A stretch of DNA of 64,000 bases. Origin: Gnetum montanum (Eukaryota; Streptophyta; Gnetopsida; Gnetales; Gnetaceae). The stretch lies in NCBI GenBank assembly GCA_015680685.1, contig MNCI01029622.1, positions 239,825 through 303,824 of the forward strand, read 5' to 3'. Positions within the stretch are counted from its first letter, which is position 1. Every line of letters starts with the position of its first letter. Below, piece after piece: positions 44,909 to 55,142 of this stretch. The translations under genes and the position numbers were made by a program. The notes below the pieces were generated by a model. The model searched no databases. It was given only the letters and a program-made list of their open reading frames with translations, and had not been told where the DNA came from.

Positions 44909-45839
44909 TCATGAGTGGCGAGGTACCCCTATGCTCAATCATACAAATACGAGCATTTCACACATGATCCGGTCAAATTTCAAGGACTAAGTGCTTATGA
45001 ACCCTTGTGGAATGAGGATGGGTTGATTGATCATTATCTTCCCAAATTTACTTGTATGTCATGATTGTATGGTTAAGTAAGCTTAAGGTATATGATTTTT
45101 ATAACTTTTATGTTTTTATGTCCTGTGCTAATAGGGAAGGAGAGAGGTAACTAAGTGACTAATTTAACTTAACTACTCATTAAATAAGTTCTAACTAATC
45201 CTAACACCAACATCCATTCCCACTTTCCGTACACATCCTGAACTAGTGCAACACTGCTGAGATTACCAACCGCTAATCATTATTGGGTTACCAAGCATCA
45301 CACGCATGCTCGAAGTGGTCGTGCTTGTGTAATTTAACAATTTTCTTAATTGATCAAAATGAATTGCTATGCTAATAACATAAATTTAAAGTTCATAAAA
45401 TAAAATAAAATAAAATAAATGCATAAGAAAATAAAATAAAAGAAATGCGTAAGAAAAAAAATCTCAAGTGCTGTAAGGATGAATCAAAGAGCTTGTCTTT
45501 ATTGCCATACATAAGGTGTGCTCAGGTACATAATGCTTAAATAAAGATCCATCCATACTTAGACCTCATATTCTAAGCACTTGGAAAATACTCTAACTTT
45601 GAAATATACTACAAGAGTTTCGCTACTTGACTAGTAAAAGAATTCTCTCCAATTGTGTTCATGGGCACTGTATTTATAGGCTTGGGAGCAACTACTCTAA
45701 TAATTAGAATAAATTGTTAGAGCAACTGCTCTAATAATTAGAATAAACTGCTAGAGTAACTACTCTAATAATTAGAATAACTTGCTAGATTAATTGCTTT
45801 AATAACTAGAATAAACCACTAGAGTAACCGCTCTAATCA
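44909..45839 (-). repeat. 5' LTR of element D
   Basis: An uninterrupted 931-bp LTR. The plus-strand left end is TCATGAGTGG (TGATGAGTGG in the partner) and the right end CTCTAATCA. The TATA box is at 45671-45678. The U3 array (45690-45839) has four to five copies of the 34-35 bp unit, against about six in the 3' LTR. Confidence 0.9.
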
Positions 45840-45844
45840 GTTAG
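45840..45844. repeat. Target-site duplication of element D, right copy (GTTAG)
   Basis: Pairs with ATTAG at 28858-28862. Element A's RT frame resumes right after it. Confidence 0.75.
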
Positions 45845-48328
45845 TCTAGCCATGATTGTCTGGGTATTGAATATGGAAACATTCAAAGATCACTTTCCAT
45901 TACCATTTTTGGATAAAGTGTTGGACACTATATTTGGGAATTGCTATTACAAATTTTTGGATGATTATAGTGGCTATGATCAAATGTAGATGGTGCCAGA
46001 GAATTAGGCCAAAACAACATTCATGAGTCCCTGGGGAGCTTTTGCATATCAAAAGATGTCTTTTGGTCTATGTAGTGCTCCTACAACATTCCAACACTAG
46101 GTTTTGAGCATTTTTAGTAACAAATTGATTGTGGGATGGAAGTCTTCATGGATGAGTACTCCACCTATGGCACCACATTTGAGCAAGTCTTGGACTACCT
46201 TGAGCAAGTTCTTAAAAGGTGTGTAGAGACAAATCTTTAGCTTAATTGGTAGAAGATCCTTCTAATGGTCTAGGAGGGAATTGTACTAGGGCACATAGTT
46301 TTTTAGGTAGGGATTAAGGTAGATCCTTAAAAGATAAGGATCATCAAAGGAATAACTCATTAATTGAAAATCATTAAAGATGTCTAGTCATTCCATGGAT
46401 ACAATAGCTACTATTGATGTTTTATAGAGAATATCTCTAAGATTCCAAAATCATTAGTCAAGCTTACAAAAAACTATTGTCCATTCATTTGGACCAAGGA
46501 ATGTGAAAATGCATTCTAGAGCCTTAAGCAAAAACTCATAGAGACTCTAATTCTATGAGCACTTAACTAGTCTAGACCATTTCATATCATGACAGATGCA
46601 TCAAATTATGCCTTGGAAGACTTGCTTATGTAGTTGGATGACATGAAATGTCCATATTACATCCATTGCACAAGTCAAAGCATTGTGGGTGCACAATTGA
46701 ATTACACCACAATGGAGAAAGGACTAATGGTAGTGGTGTGTGCTCTAGAGAACTTTAGGTAGTATGTGCTTAAATACAAAGTGTTTGTGTACACTAATCA
46801 TAGTTCCATTCATTTCCTTATGAATAAGCCAATGGTGAGCCCTCATACCATACAATTGCTGGTGATCTTGTAGGAGCTTGATTTTACAATGGTAGATCAA
46901 AAAGGGACTAAGAATGTGGTCTCTAATCACTTATATTGGTTATGATGGGATGATAAAGAGGAGGAGAGCCTACTTTTGACCAATTTCCTGATGAACTTCT
47001 CTTTACTGATGTAATAAATAAACAAGTGCCTAATGAACCAAAATGGTATGATGGAATCCTTACTTCTCACTCAAGAGATTCCACAAGATCTAGACCATAG
47101 GTAAAGATAACAATTTCTTCATCAGGCCAAATGCTTCATAAAAATCAATGGACACCTATGCAAGGTGTGCATCAATGACCTATTTTTTTGGTGTATACCT
47201 AATGCTGATCAACTGTGCATTCTCTAGGATGCTCATAAGGGTCCTTGTGGGAGCAACTATGCTAGGAGATGCATGACCACTAAGATCTTGATGGTAGGGT
47301 ATTATTGGCCAACCATCTTTAGGGATGTCCACCAATTTATCTGCTCTTGTAAACACTATCAACAAGTTGATGGGATGACCACTTGAATGGAGGGATTTAA
47401 ATAGTGGATTTAACCATTAGAACCCCTTAACATATGGGTCATAGACTTCATGGGTCCCATCACACCCATGTCTAATAAAAAGGCATACATTATCATCACT
47501 GTTGATTACTATATAAAAATGGGCAGAAGTAGTAGCTGTCATCGACTGTACATCATATACTGCTACATGTTTTGTACAAAAAATGTTGTAAATAGGTTTG
47601 AGCAACCACATGCACTAATTTCTAATAATGGAAACCATTAACAAGCACCACTTTTCACAAGCTCATGCAAAACTTGGGTGTTGAACATAAATTAATAACA
47701 CCATACCACCCCTAAGCCAATGGTCAAGTAGAGGTTACTAATTGGGAGATTACAAAGATCTTAAAAACAACTATGAGCAAATATAGGAGAGACTGGAGCA
47801 CAAAACTCAACGATGTCTTCTAGGCCTATTGGTTAACCTGAAAACTTCCTATAGGCTACTCTCCCTATGAGCTACTATATGGGAAACTACGAACACTTTC
47901 TATGCAATCTGAGCTCCATACACTTTCAATAGCATGTGACCTAGATCTTGACCTAAGTCTAGCACAAAAAGAATGATTAATCAACCTGAACATGCTAGAT
48001 AAAAATTGATTGGTAGCCCTATCCTTAAATGAAGTGCACAAAGCATTAAATAAACAACACCATGACCTTAAAATAAGGAAAGTGAAATTTCAACTTGGAG
48101 AAAAGGTTCTTTGTTGAAAGCCCACATACTTACCTTAATGAACTAGGTTTGAAACATTGTGGGATGGGCCTTATATCATTTATAAAACCATTCCTTCTAA
48201 GGCCATGTTGATTTACAAACCTAACAACTTGAACAAAAAACAACTAGTCAACACACAACAAGTTAAACCTTTCCATGAACCCAAGCAAGCTAGTGGAAGC
48301 AACACCCCAATAGATGGACAACCATGAT
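45845..48328 (+). pseudogene. pol of element A: RT, RNase H, integrase (right part)
   Basis: RT resumes with METFKDHFPLPFLDKVLDTI, then FLDDYSGYDQM, then SPWGAFAYQKMSFGLCSAP. The catalytic box (near 46145) reads FMDEYSTYG, so the second aspartate is glutamate. RNase H (46560-46945) has FHIMTDASNYALEDLL and NHSSIHFLMNKPMVSPH. Integrase (47200-48300) has GYYWPTIFRDVHQFICSCKH, IDFMGPITP, then SNNGNH, where the catalytic aspartate is asparagine, and GQVEVTNWEI with the glutamate kept. The C terminus has LWDGPYIIYKTIPSKAM. In-frame stops are mostly TAG, for example 45987-45989 and 46005-46007 at expected CAG codons. Confidence 0.9.
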
Positions 48329-49830
48329 TAATCTTTTGGATCTTCTCCTTTCAACTTAGTTACAGGAGAGATGGCATCTATGCTAATCTATTGAGTGGCT
48401 TCATACTTTTCCTACTTTTTTGTTTTATACTTTCTTTATTTTTATATAATTTTTGTTTCTACTTTGTCATTTTTTCAAATTTTATTATAACATCATTAGT
48501 ATGTTTTATCTTTCTTATATATTTTACAATTTCTTGTATATTTTATTCTATTTTTGTATGATTTTTTAAGAATTTTTCCTAATAAAGTACCTTATTTCCA
48601 ATAGGAAATAGTGATGTTGTTGCTAACTATTAATGGTGGCTTGTACTTAATGTTTTTGATTGCTAATGTTTGGTTTCTATTTTTGAATTTTCATAAGTGA
48701 TAACTAAGACTCATTTTCTTTCATGGAATAGGAAATGAGTCAACATCATCCACCCATTCACAAACTCTATGGTTTTCATTGTTTTGGAAATATGAGATCC
48801 CTTTTTCATTAATGAAACCATAATGAACTTGTGACCTTGGTAGTTTCCATGCTTGGAAAAGATTCAAGGGTTTGAAAAGGATGTGGCTTCAAGGGGATTC
48901 AAAGCTCTTTGTACCTTTTATCATCTTAAGTGTAAGTGTTTTTTTCATAGATTTCTTATTGTTTTGTGTTGACCAATAACAGGAAGTTAACTAAGTCTTT
49001 GCATGGTATGGTTCCCACCAAAAAATTGATAAAAAAATAACAATGATGGGAATTCAAAGCACAACCAGGAGCCAAAATAAATGGGCTACAAGCACTAGTT
49101 ATGGGACTAGAAAGACATGTTGCCCATGCCTAAAGGTCCCCTGTAACTAGGGTCTTTTCTTCTCAAATAAGGAATGGTGTTTGTCTATGGAAGCATTCTT
49201 GTGTCTTGAGGGGTTGGGTTGGTTCTAGAGTGATGATGCAAAGTTATTGAAACTGGTTGGTTTTGGTTTGGATTAAGGTTGGACTCTATTGGGTCATTTA
49301 ATCACAAATTCCACAAGAGACTTGATTGACCAAGATCAGGAATCTCATTCCACTTTCTTTATCATTCATTAATGCTTCCATAAATCACCTAACTACCAAT
49401 GATCCATGTTTTCAACCAATGTCTTAGTTTGATGTTGGAATTCCAAAATAGATTCTTCAAGTTTGGTCCTTAATGTTTCATAACCATTAATCAACTATGA
49501 GGCCCATGGACTCCTTAGTTGAGGTCATGCAAAGGAAAAAAGGGCATGTGCTGCTATGGGAGGAATCCACTTGCATATCTTGTGGTTTGGTTAGTTAATC
49601 TTATTACTCTTAGACATTTCCACAATCAAATCTTTCATGCACTCCATCGTGCATCCAACTGTGTGCTTTGTAAGGCATTTTTCTTCATCAAATATCATTC
49701 TTAAATCATTTCTTCATTTTCTAAAATTCAACACACTCTTCTAATATTTTCATCATGTTCATAGGTTTTTGGGATTCCATTTGATCCTCATTTCATGTAG
49801 AAACTCCTTGTTTTTTATTACTTTTGATAA
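48329..49830. other. Non-coding region after integrase of element A
   Basis: No protein motif. It aligns in blocks with element D's 3' non-coding region, as described there. T-rich between 48400 and 48570. Confidence 0.6.
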
Positions 49831-49839
49831 AGTCAATGG

Positions 49840-49935
49840 TGGTCAATAGCTGCATCAACTAGTCTTAGTTGACACGATTCGTTGCATTAATTAGGCCCTG
49901 TTGATGTAATGCAAAAATTCTATAAATACAGTCCA
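49840..49935 (+). promoter_or_regulatory. U3-like TATA region inside element A
   Basis: CATCAACTAGTCTTAGTTGA, then TTAGGCCCTGTTGATGTA, then TCTATAAATACAG (TATA near 49921-49928). This resembles the U3 motif and TATA spacing of A's LTR at 24345-24470. It lies at the left border of the segment that element D lacks and about 0.5-0.9 kb upstream of the extra frame. It could be a promoter or a degraded LTR fragment. Confidence 0.45.
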
Positions 49936-50369
49936 ACACTTTGAATTTTTTTTCATTTTCTTCAAAATTAGAGGGGAGTTTTTGCAATTTTTTAGAGCCC
50001 AAAACCTTCGAGAGCCCATAACTATTAAACCGTTTGTCCAAATCACTCCATTCTTGAATCCTATAGCTATCAAAGGTAAACTCTTAGTCATGGGGGTCAT
50101 AAACCTTAAGGTCTATGATGAAAATTTTTCAAAATTTTTCTAACTCCTCCATAGGTTTAATGAATAGAATAACATCAAACTCTTAATTTTTGAAAGTTTA
50201 ACCCTTCCAAAAAACTCTGGTAAATCTAAAATTATTTATTAATATTAAAATAGTCAACTAGGCCCTAATCACAACATAGTCAAGTGTAATTACCCCAAGA
50301 GATAAGGTATCCTAAATGTTCAAGTTACACATTTAATGCTAACCCTTGGTCATGTTGTGATCACAAATG

Positions 50370-53100
50370 ACACCAACACCAAAATAGCTTTAGAAAGATC
50401 ATTACAACCAAGGGAAAAATGACCTAAAGTTGGAAGGAAATAGAAAGAACAAGCTTAGGGGCATGCAACAAAAACTCATGCAATGGGACCGCTTTAGGAG
50501 GAACCCAAAATGAAATTTGTCTACTAGATTCCCATAAAAGAGGTTGCAATAGAAAAATCTTAAAGAGGAGAGGCACCAAGGCTTGTACCATGACTTGAGG
50601 TCACATTGACACAAGCCTTCCTTGACATGATCAAGCATTATGATGTCCAATATTTAGTTCTCCAAAAATTGAACTTTGGGTCATTTTTAGAAAATGCTCC
50701 ACTAGAAGTCAAAAAATAGTTGCAAAACTCTCCCATGTGATCAATCATCACTTTCAATGAAGAGTGGTACATGAGAAAGACACATCTTTTCTAGAACGGT
50801 AGAAAGGTAGGAGCCATTATAAGAATCAAGGACATTTAGGTGTCCTACTTGGTAGAAGCTATTGTGTAGGCTATTGGTCTACTTGACTTTGGCACTCATT
50901 TGATAAAGATCTCCATGCATGTAGACTCAAAGGAAAAAAGGAAGTAGACCTAGTGGTGTTATGGGGTTAACCACAAAGAGTTTGACGTGCTCACACTAGT
51001 AGAGCACATATAATTCAAGATAGCAACTTATTACCTCAATCTGATGGTGAGGCCCAGCAAGGTATCTACTTTTTCCACCTAAGCATGTTCCACTTGAAGT
51101 GGAGAAGTTTTTGTGAACCTTCCATAGTTAATATATCTAAAGATGGAAAATATTTTCAAGGAAAATGAATTTTTAAGAAAAAACCTACCCTTTCCATGCA
51201 TTATCAAGAAATTTAGTAAAAGAGTAGGAATAGTCCACTATGAAAATGACATAATCAGGCATACTCCCATTGCCTTATGGTTTAAGATGATGAAATACAA
51301 GACCCTTGCTATGTCCAAATAAGAGGAAAAACAACCACCACCTTCACCATCCACTTAGGAAACAATGCCAGAGGCCCATGTAGACATTGAATGCCTACAT
51401 GAAATCTGAGAGAAGCTCTTGCATGAGTAGGAGTAACAAGTAGGAACAAGTCGTAGGGATCCATTTATGTACCATCCTACAATGATTCACCTCAATGAAG
51501 TGACTCAAATAATCAATTAGATGGAGAAAGGTGGGCCAATATTCTTAGCCCAAAGAATGTAGCTATCAACGAGGTCAAATCCTATTGCCCAAGAGGTAAT
51601 AGTATCTCTCTCACAACAACAAAAATTTCCAAAAGTCTCTAAGAATGCTGCTACCTTATTGGTGTTCTTGGAGGAGGATAAGGAAGCAACTATCTTGGTG
51701 ATGTATCACCAAGAGCAAGAGACCACAGTGGAAGTGGTTGCTGATTGGATCATCAAAGTACTAAATGCTCATGCAGTGTCTATACTAGACATTTCTACAC
51801 TCAGAGATGTGTTGATGTCTATAAGAACTATTAGGAGTCAATTGAGTGTAGCCTAGCATGAGGAATTGCTAGACTGGCTGGTGAGAACTGGGTAACTAAT
51901 TTTAGATATCTTTGATTTTCAAGATAACATCACTGTAACCTAATCAAGCTAGTCGAAGCAAAGGGAAAATGCATCATTGTGGAAGGGCAACTCAAAATGG
52001 CTCAAGCACAAAACCAATGCATGGCCATAAAGGTTGTCGAGTTAAGAGCCTACCTTACTGATCCTGCACTCCTCAACCCTACATTGACCAGAGATGAAGC
52101 TTTTCAATAGCTTCAAGATAGACTTAAACAAGTTGAGGTAGGGATAGTTATGGTCCTCTTTGACCAATTTGTGGTTGAGGCCAATACATATTCAATTTAT
52201 AAGGAAATCATCTAAATGCACCTAGAGAATGAAATGCTAACTATAGAGAATCATCGCCTGCAGAATGTTGGTGTGCAAAAATAGAAAAAGCAAGAATTCA
52301 TCTATCAATAGTAGGAGTAGCTAGCTAGGATGAACACTAAGCTTAGAAGATTGGTAATAGAGAATAGAAATCTTTTTATGGAGGTTTTCCATGCCTTACA
52401 CCAAAAATCTACAATTGAGATTACCGCTTAGAAAAATGAGGCTCTCAAGTTTAATAGAGTTAAGAACCATTACAGAGATCAGGTTGGCCTACAAAATGAA
52501 GTTAATAAAAAACACATTTAGATGGCTAAGGCAAAAGTTAATGAGACCCTCCAGCAACTCCACTAACAAAAATAGGTGTGATAACCTATTATTGATGGGA
52601 TAGATGCCTATAACAAGGTAGAGAACCACATGAAGGAGTTACAAATTGAAGAGATGACTAAATATATGGAGCTTGCCAATCTCCATTATGCAAACTTGGC
52701 AATGTTGACTGCCAAATGGTCATGATCAAAGTTGGAGAAGTAGCTGTCCAGCTCATAGTCACTATATGAGGTAGAGTTTAAGCACCATAAGAAATCAAGA
52801 AAAATCTTAAGATTACAAACATTGAACTTGAAGTTCTCAAGGCAAGATTCACCAATCAAAGATCAACTACTGAGAACCTAGCCAAAAGAATGAATGATTA
52901 CTAGGAACTATAAAATGCAATTAGGGCATTTTACATTGAATGAAAATAATTTTTTACTTAGTTCATTAATGTCAAGGAGCTATTCCCAACATTGCCTTAT
53001 CCTTGGGATGTACCCATTCTGGCTAACATTGGCAAAGCTACGTGGACTATGCATGATCCCAGGAGTAAGGAGGAGAACATGAAAGCATTGTTAGATACTT
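50370..53100 (+). pseudogene. Long decayed frame in the env position of element A, function unknown
   Basis: Downstream of integrase, a plus-strand frame can be followed for about 2.7 kb, with stops that are mostly TAG. Open stretches include 51659-51856 (MVFLEEDKEATILVMYHQEQ, then VVADWIIKVLNAHAV). The earlier part reads TLTQAFLDMIKHYDVQYLVL and LPFPCIIKKFSKRVGIVHYE. The section near 52200-52560 is rich in L, E, K, Q and N with heptad-like spacing (LENEMLTIENHRLQN, LRRLVIENRNL), suggesting a coiled coil. I recognise no family and see no clear membrane segment, so env-like refers only to position. Element D lacks the whole segment. Confidence 0.55.
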
Positions 53101-53429
53101 TCTATCTTTCACTAGAAGTTATAGTAGTAGTAGGACAATCACAATAACCTCATCCACCACATGTATCTAAATTAGGAGAAGGTTCCAAGGAACCTCAAGA
53201 GCCCCCATCACCTAGGACCATTTCATCTTCTTCCTTATCTTCATGCCATCATAGGAATGGTGTTTGTCAATTTTATCTTAGTGTTTAATTTTGTAGTCCT
53301 TAACACTAGAAAATTTTATAATGATCGTATATCCATACACTTGGGAACTTAGTGTTTGTTTGTGTTTATCATTAGTCAATAATTCCATATCTTTTCAAAT
53401 TTGTAAAGAACTTGAGGATGAGTTTGCAT

Positions 53430-53444
53430 TTAGTTGTGGGGGTA
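53430..53444 (+). promoter_or_regulatory. Polypurine tract of element A
   Basis: TTTAGTTGTGGGGGTA lies directly before the 3' LTR start TGATGAATTATGG. It matches element D's tract. Confidence 0.85.
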
Positions 53445-54301
53445 TGATGAATTATGGATTGGCTACATCAACTAGGCCCCCCATCAACTAGACATCATCA
53501 ACACATGACATGGACTTATCAACATAGTATTTGTTATTTCCTGTAAATACATTCTCATCCACCATATTTATGGCAATATTTTTCATAGTGTAGTAGAGCT
53601 CTTGTAGTTTTTCTACCCTAGAGTTAGAATGTTTTTCCAAGTGCCTACAACATGAGCCATTAAGTGTACAGATCTTTATTCGAGCACTATTGTACCTGAG
53701 CACAGTAATGTGTGTAGTAATAAAGATGAGATTTCTAATAAACCTTGCAAAACTTTGTCTAGATTAAATATTTTCTCATGAATTCAATTCTTTTAGCAAT
53801 TTCATTTAATGCTTTTATGTAATTAAGATAAATTTAGGTAGATTAAATAGAAATCAATTGAGCACATAAGTATGACCACTTCGAGCATGTGCATGACACT
53901 TAGTAACCTTAGTAACACTTAACATTTGGTAACTCAGTAGTGTTATATGTGTTTGTGATGCATATGGAAAGTCGAACTAGATGCTTATGTTAGGATTAGT
54001 TAGACCTTAGTTAGCTAGTTAGATTAAATTAGCAATTAAATTACTTCATTCTTTTCATCCTTTATTTTAAGCATCCAAAACATAAAACATAAAAATAATT
54101 ATAATCATATGCCTTGATTATACTTAACCATACCTTCGCATATCACAAGTGTAATTGGGAAGACAATGAATGACTATTAGGAAAGTTCACTTTCTAGAGG
54201 CTAGTGTACCAGAAGACAAGGGGTCCACAGAATTTGACTAGATCACATGTGAACACTTAGTGATTCATATGGTTGAGCATGCAGGTATTCACCACTCATA
54301 A
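53445..54301 (+). repeat. 3' LTR of element A, also followed by a primer site
   Basis: An 857-bp LTR from TGATGAATTATGG to CACTCATAA, aligned with 24326-25197. The TATA box is mutated to TGTAAATA (near 53552). A polypurine tract precedes it and a primer site follows it, so it is shared between two tandem element copies. Confidence 0.88.
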
Positions 54302-54680
54302 TTGGTGCTATTGCTAGAGACTTCTTTTTGTTTGAAACATGCACTATCTAGGCATAGTAAAAATCATTAGCATCATTGGATGAACCCTAAGGTGAAAATC
54401 ATTCTCAAAATAAATATAATAATTTAAATACACTTATATATTATTTTAATTAAAAAATGTCTTCTTCTCAAAATCATGATGATACTAAACTACCAGTGCC
54501 TCAAAAATGTAGGATGGTGTATATTCATCCAGATGAGTACATGTTTAACTTCACCTTCATTCTACATCAAGATGAATAGCTATGATGGAGAGATATGGAG
54601 GATAACATTGTAATGCCTCTCGATCAATCTATGCCTTGGATATTGCTCTAAACTTATAAGAGGTTGGGCATCTAGGACCT
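54302..54680 (+). mobile_element. Start of a second internal region of element A type (truncated)
   Basis: After the LTR come TTGGTGCTATTGCTAGAGAC (primer site) and then ATGTCTTCTTCTCAAAAT (54457) with the gag start YIHPDEYMFNFTFILHQDE. This closely follows 25198-25580. Similarity ends at about 54680, where a copia LTR begins. The arrangement LTR-internal-LTR-internal indicates a tandem dimer or an adjacent truncated copy. Confidence 0.85.
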
Positions 54681-55125
54681 TGTGTCATTTTTTACTTTTT
54701 TTCTTTGTCAGTTATTTTGACAATTGAAACACTTCAATCAAATACCAAAAAAGCTAGTTTCAAGATCTAGACACTTAAAGATACCAAAAAAAGATCCTAA
54801 TAACCTTAACAAACATTGGAAGTAGCAACTTAGTAACATATTGGGGCCGAGACTTTGTAGGGATCTTTGAACATGAACTCTTTCAAAGTATTTCACTATT
54901 ATTCAAATATTTCACTATATTTCACTATATTTCAAAGTAAAATAACAAAGATGAACAATAGTTATACGTTCACTATATTTCAAATATTTGTAATTAAATA
55001 CTTAACACTAAAGTTTATTACAACATATCTATTGTACCATACAATTACATACAGGATAGTTCTTGTAATCAAAGAGATGACAATATTTAAGCTTATTTGA
55101 ATTATTGTTACCTTCACTTTACTCA
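54681..55125 (-). repeat. LTR (3') of a truncated Ty1/copia element
   Basis: Bounded by TGTGTCATT on the left and CTTTACTCA on the right. It is followed at 55126-55142 by a minus-strand purine tract (AAAGAGGGAGAAT). The left edge coincides with the point where the second copy of A's gag start breaks off. No partner LTR is found to the right. Confidence 0.6.
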
Positions 55126-55142
55126 TAATTCTCCCTCTTTAA

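Larger units (their letters stand above)
28863..45839 (-). mobile_element. Element D: Athila-like Ty3/gypsy element nested in element A's RT
   Basis: A minus-strand element with LTRs at 28863-36986 (3' LTR, itself interrupted) and 44909-45839 (5' LTR). It has a tRNA-Asp-type primer site at 44890-44908 and a polypurine tract at 36987-37003. Without the nested gag-protease element it is about 9.8 kb. Its gag, protease, RT and integrase fragments are visibly homologous to those of A, including the compact zinc motif and the ALLN protease segment. It lacks the extra frame present in A. Confidence 0.88.
24326..54301 (+). mobile_element. Element A: Athila-like Ty3/gypsy element, host of two nested insertions
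   Basis: Direct LTRs at 24326-25197 and 53445-54301 share the TGATGAATYATRGATTGGC start, a TATA region and the TAGGATTAGTTAGACCTTAGT block. Between them on the plus strand lie a tRNA-Asp-like primer site, gag, protease, RT, RNase H, integrase, an extra long frame and a polypurine tract. Removing the nested element D with one 5-bp duplication leaves about 13.0 kb. Both LTR starts and the primer site match the Athila branch, but the branch assignment is by motif recall only. All frames carry many stops. Confidence 0.85.
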
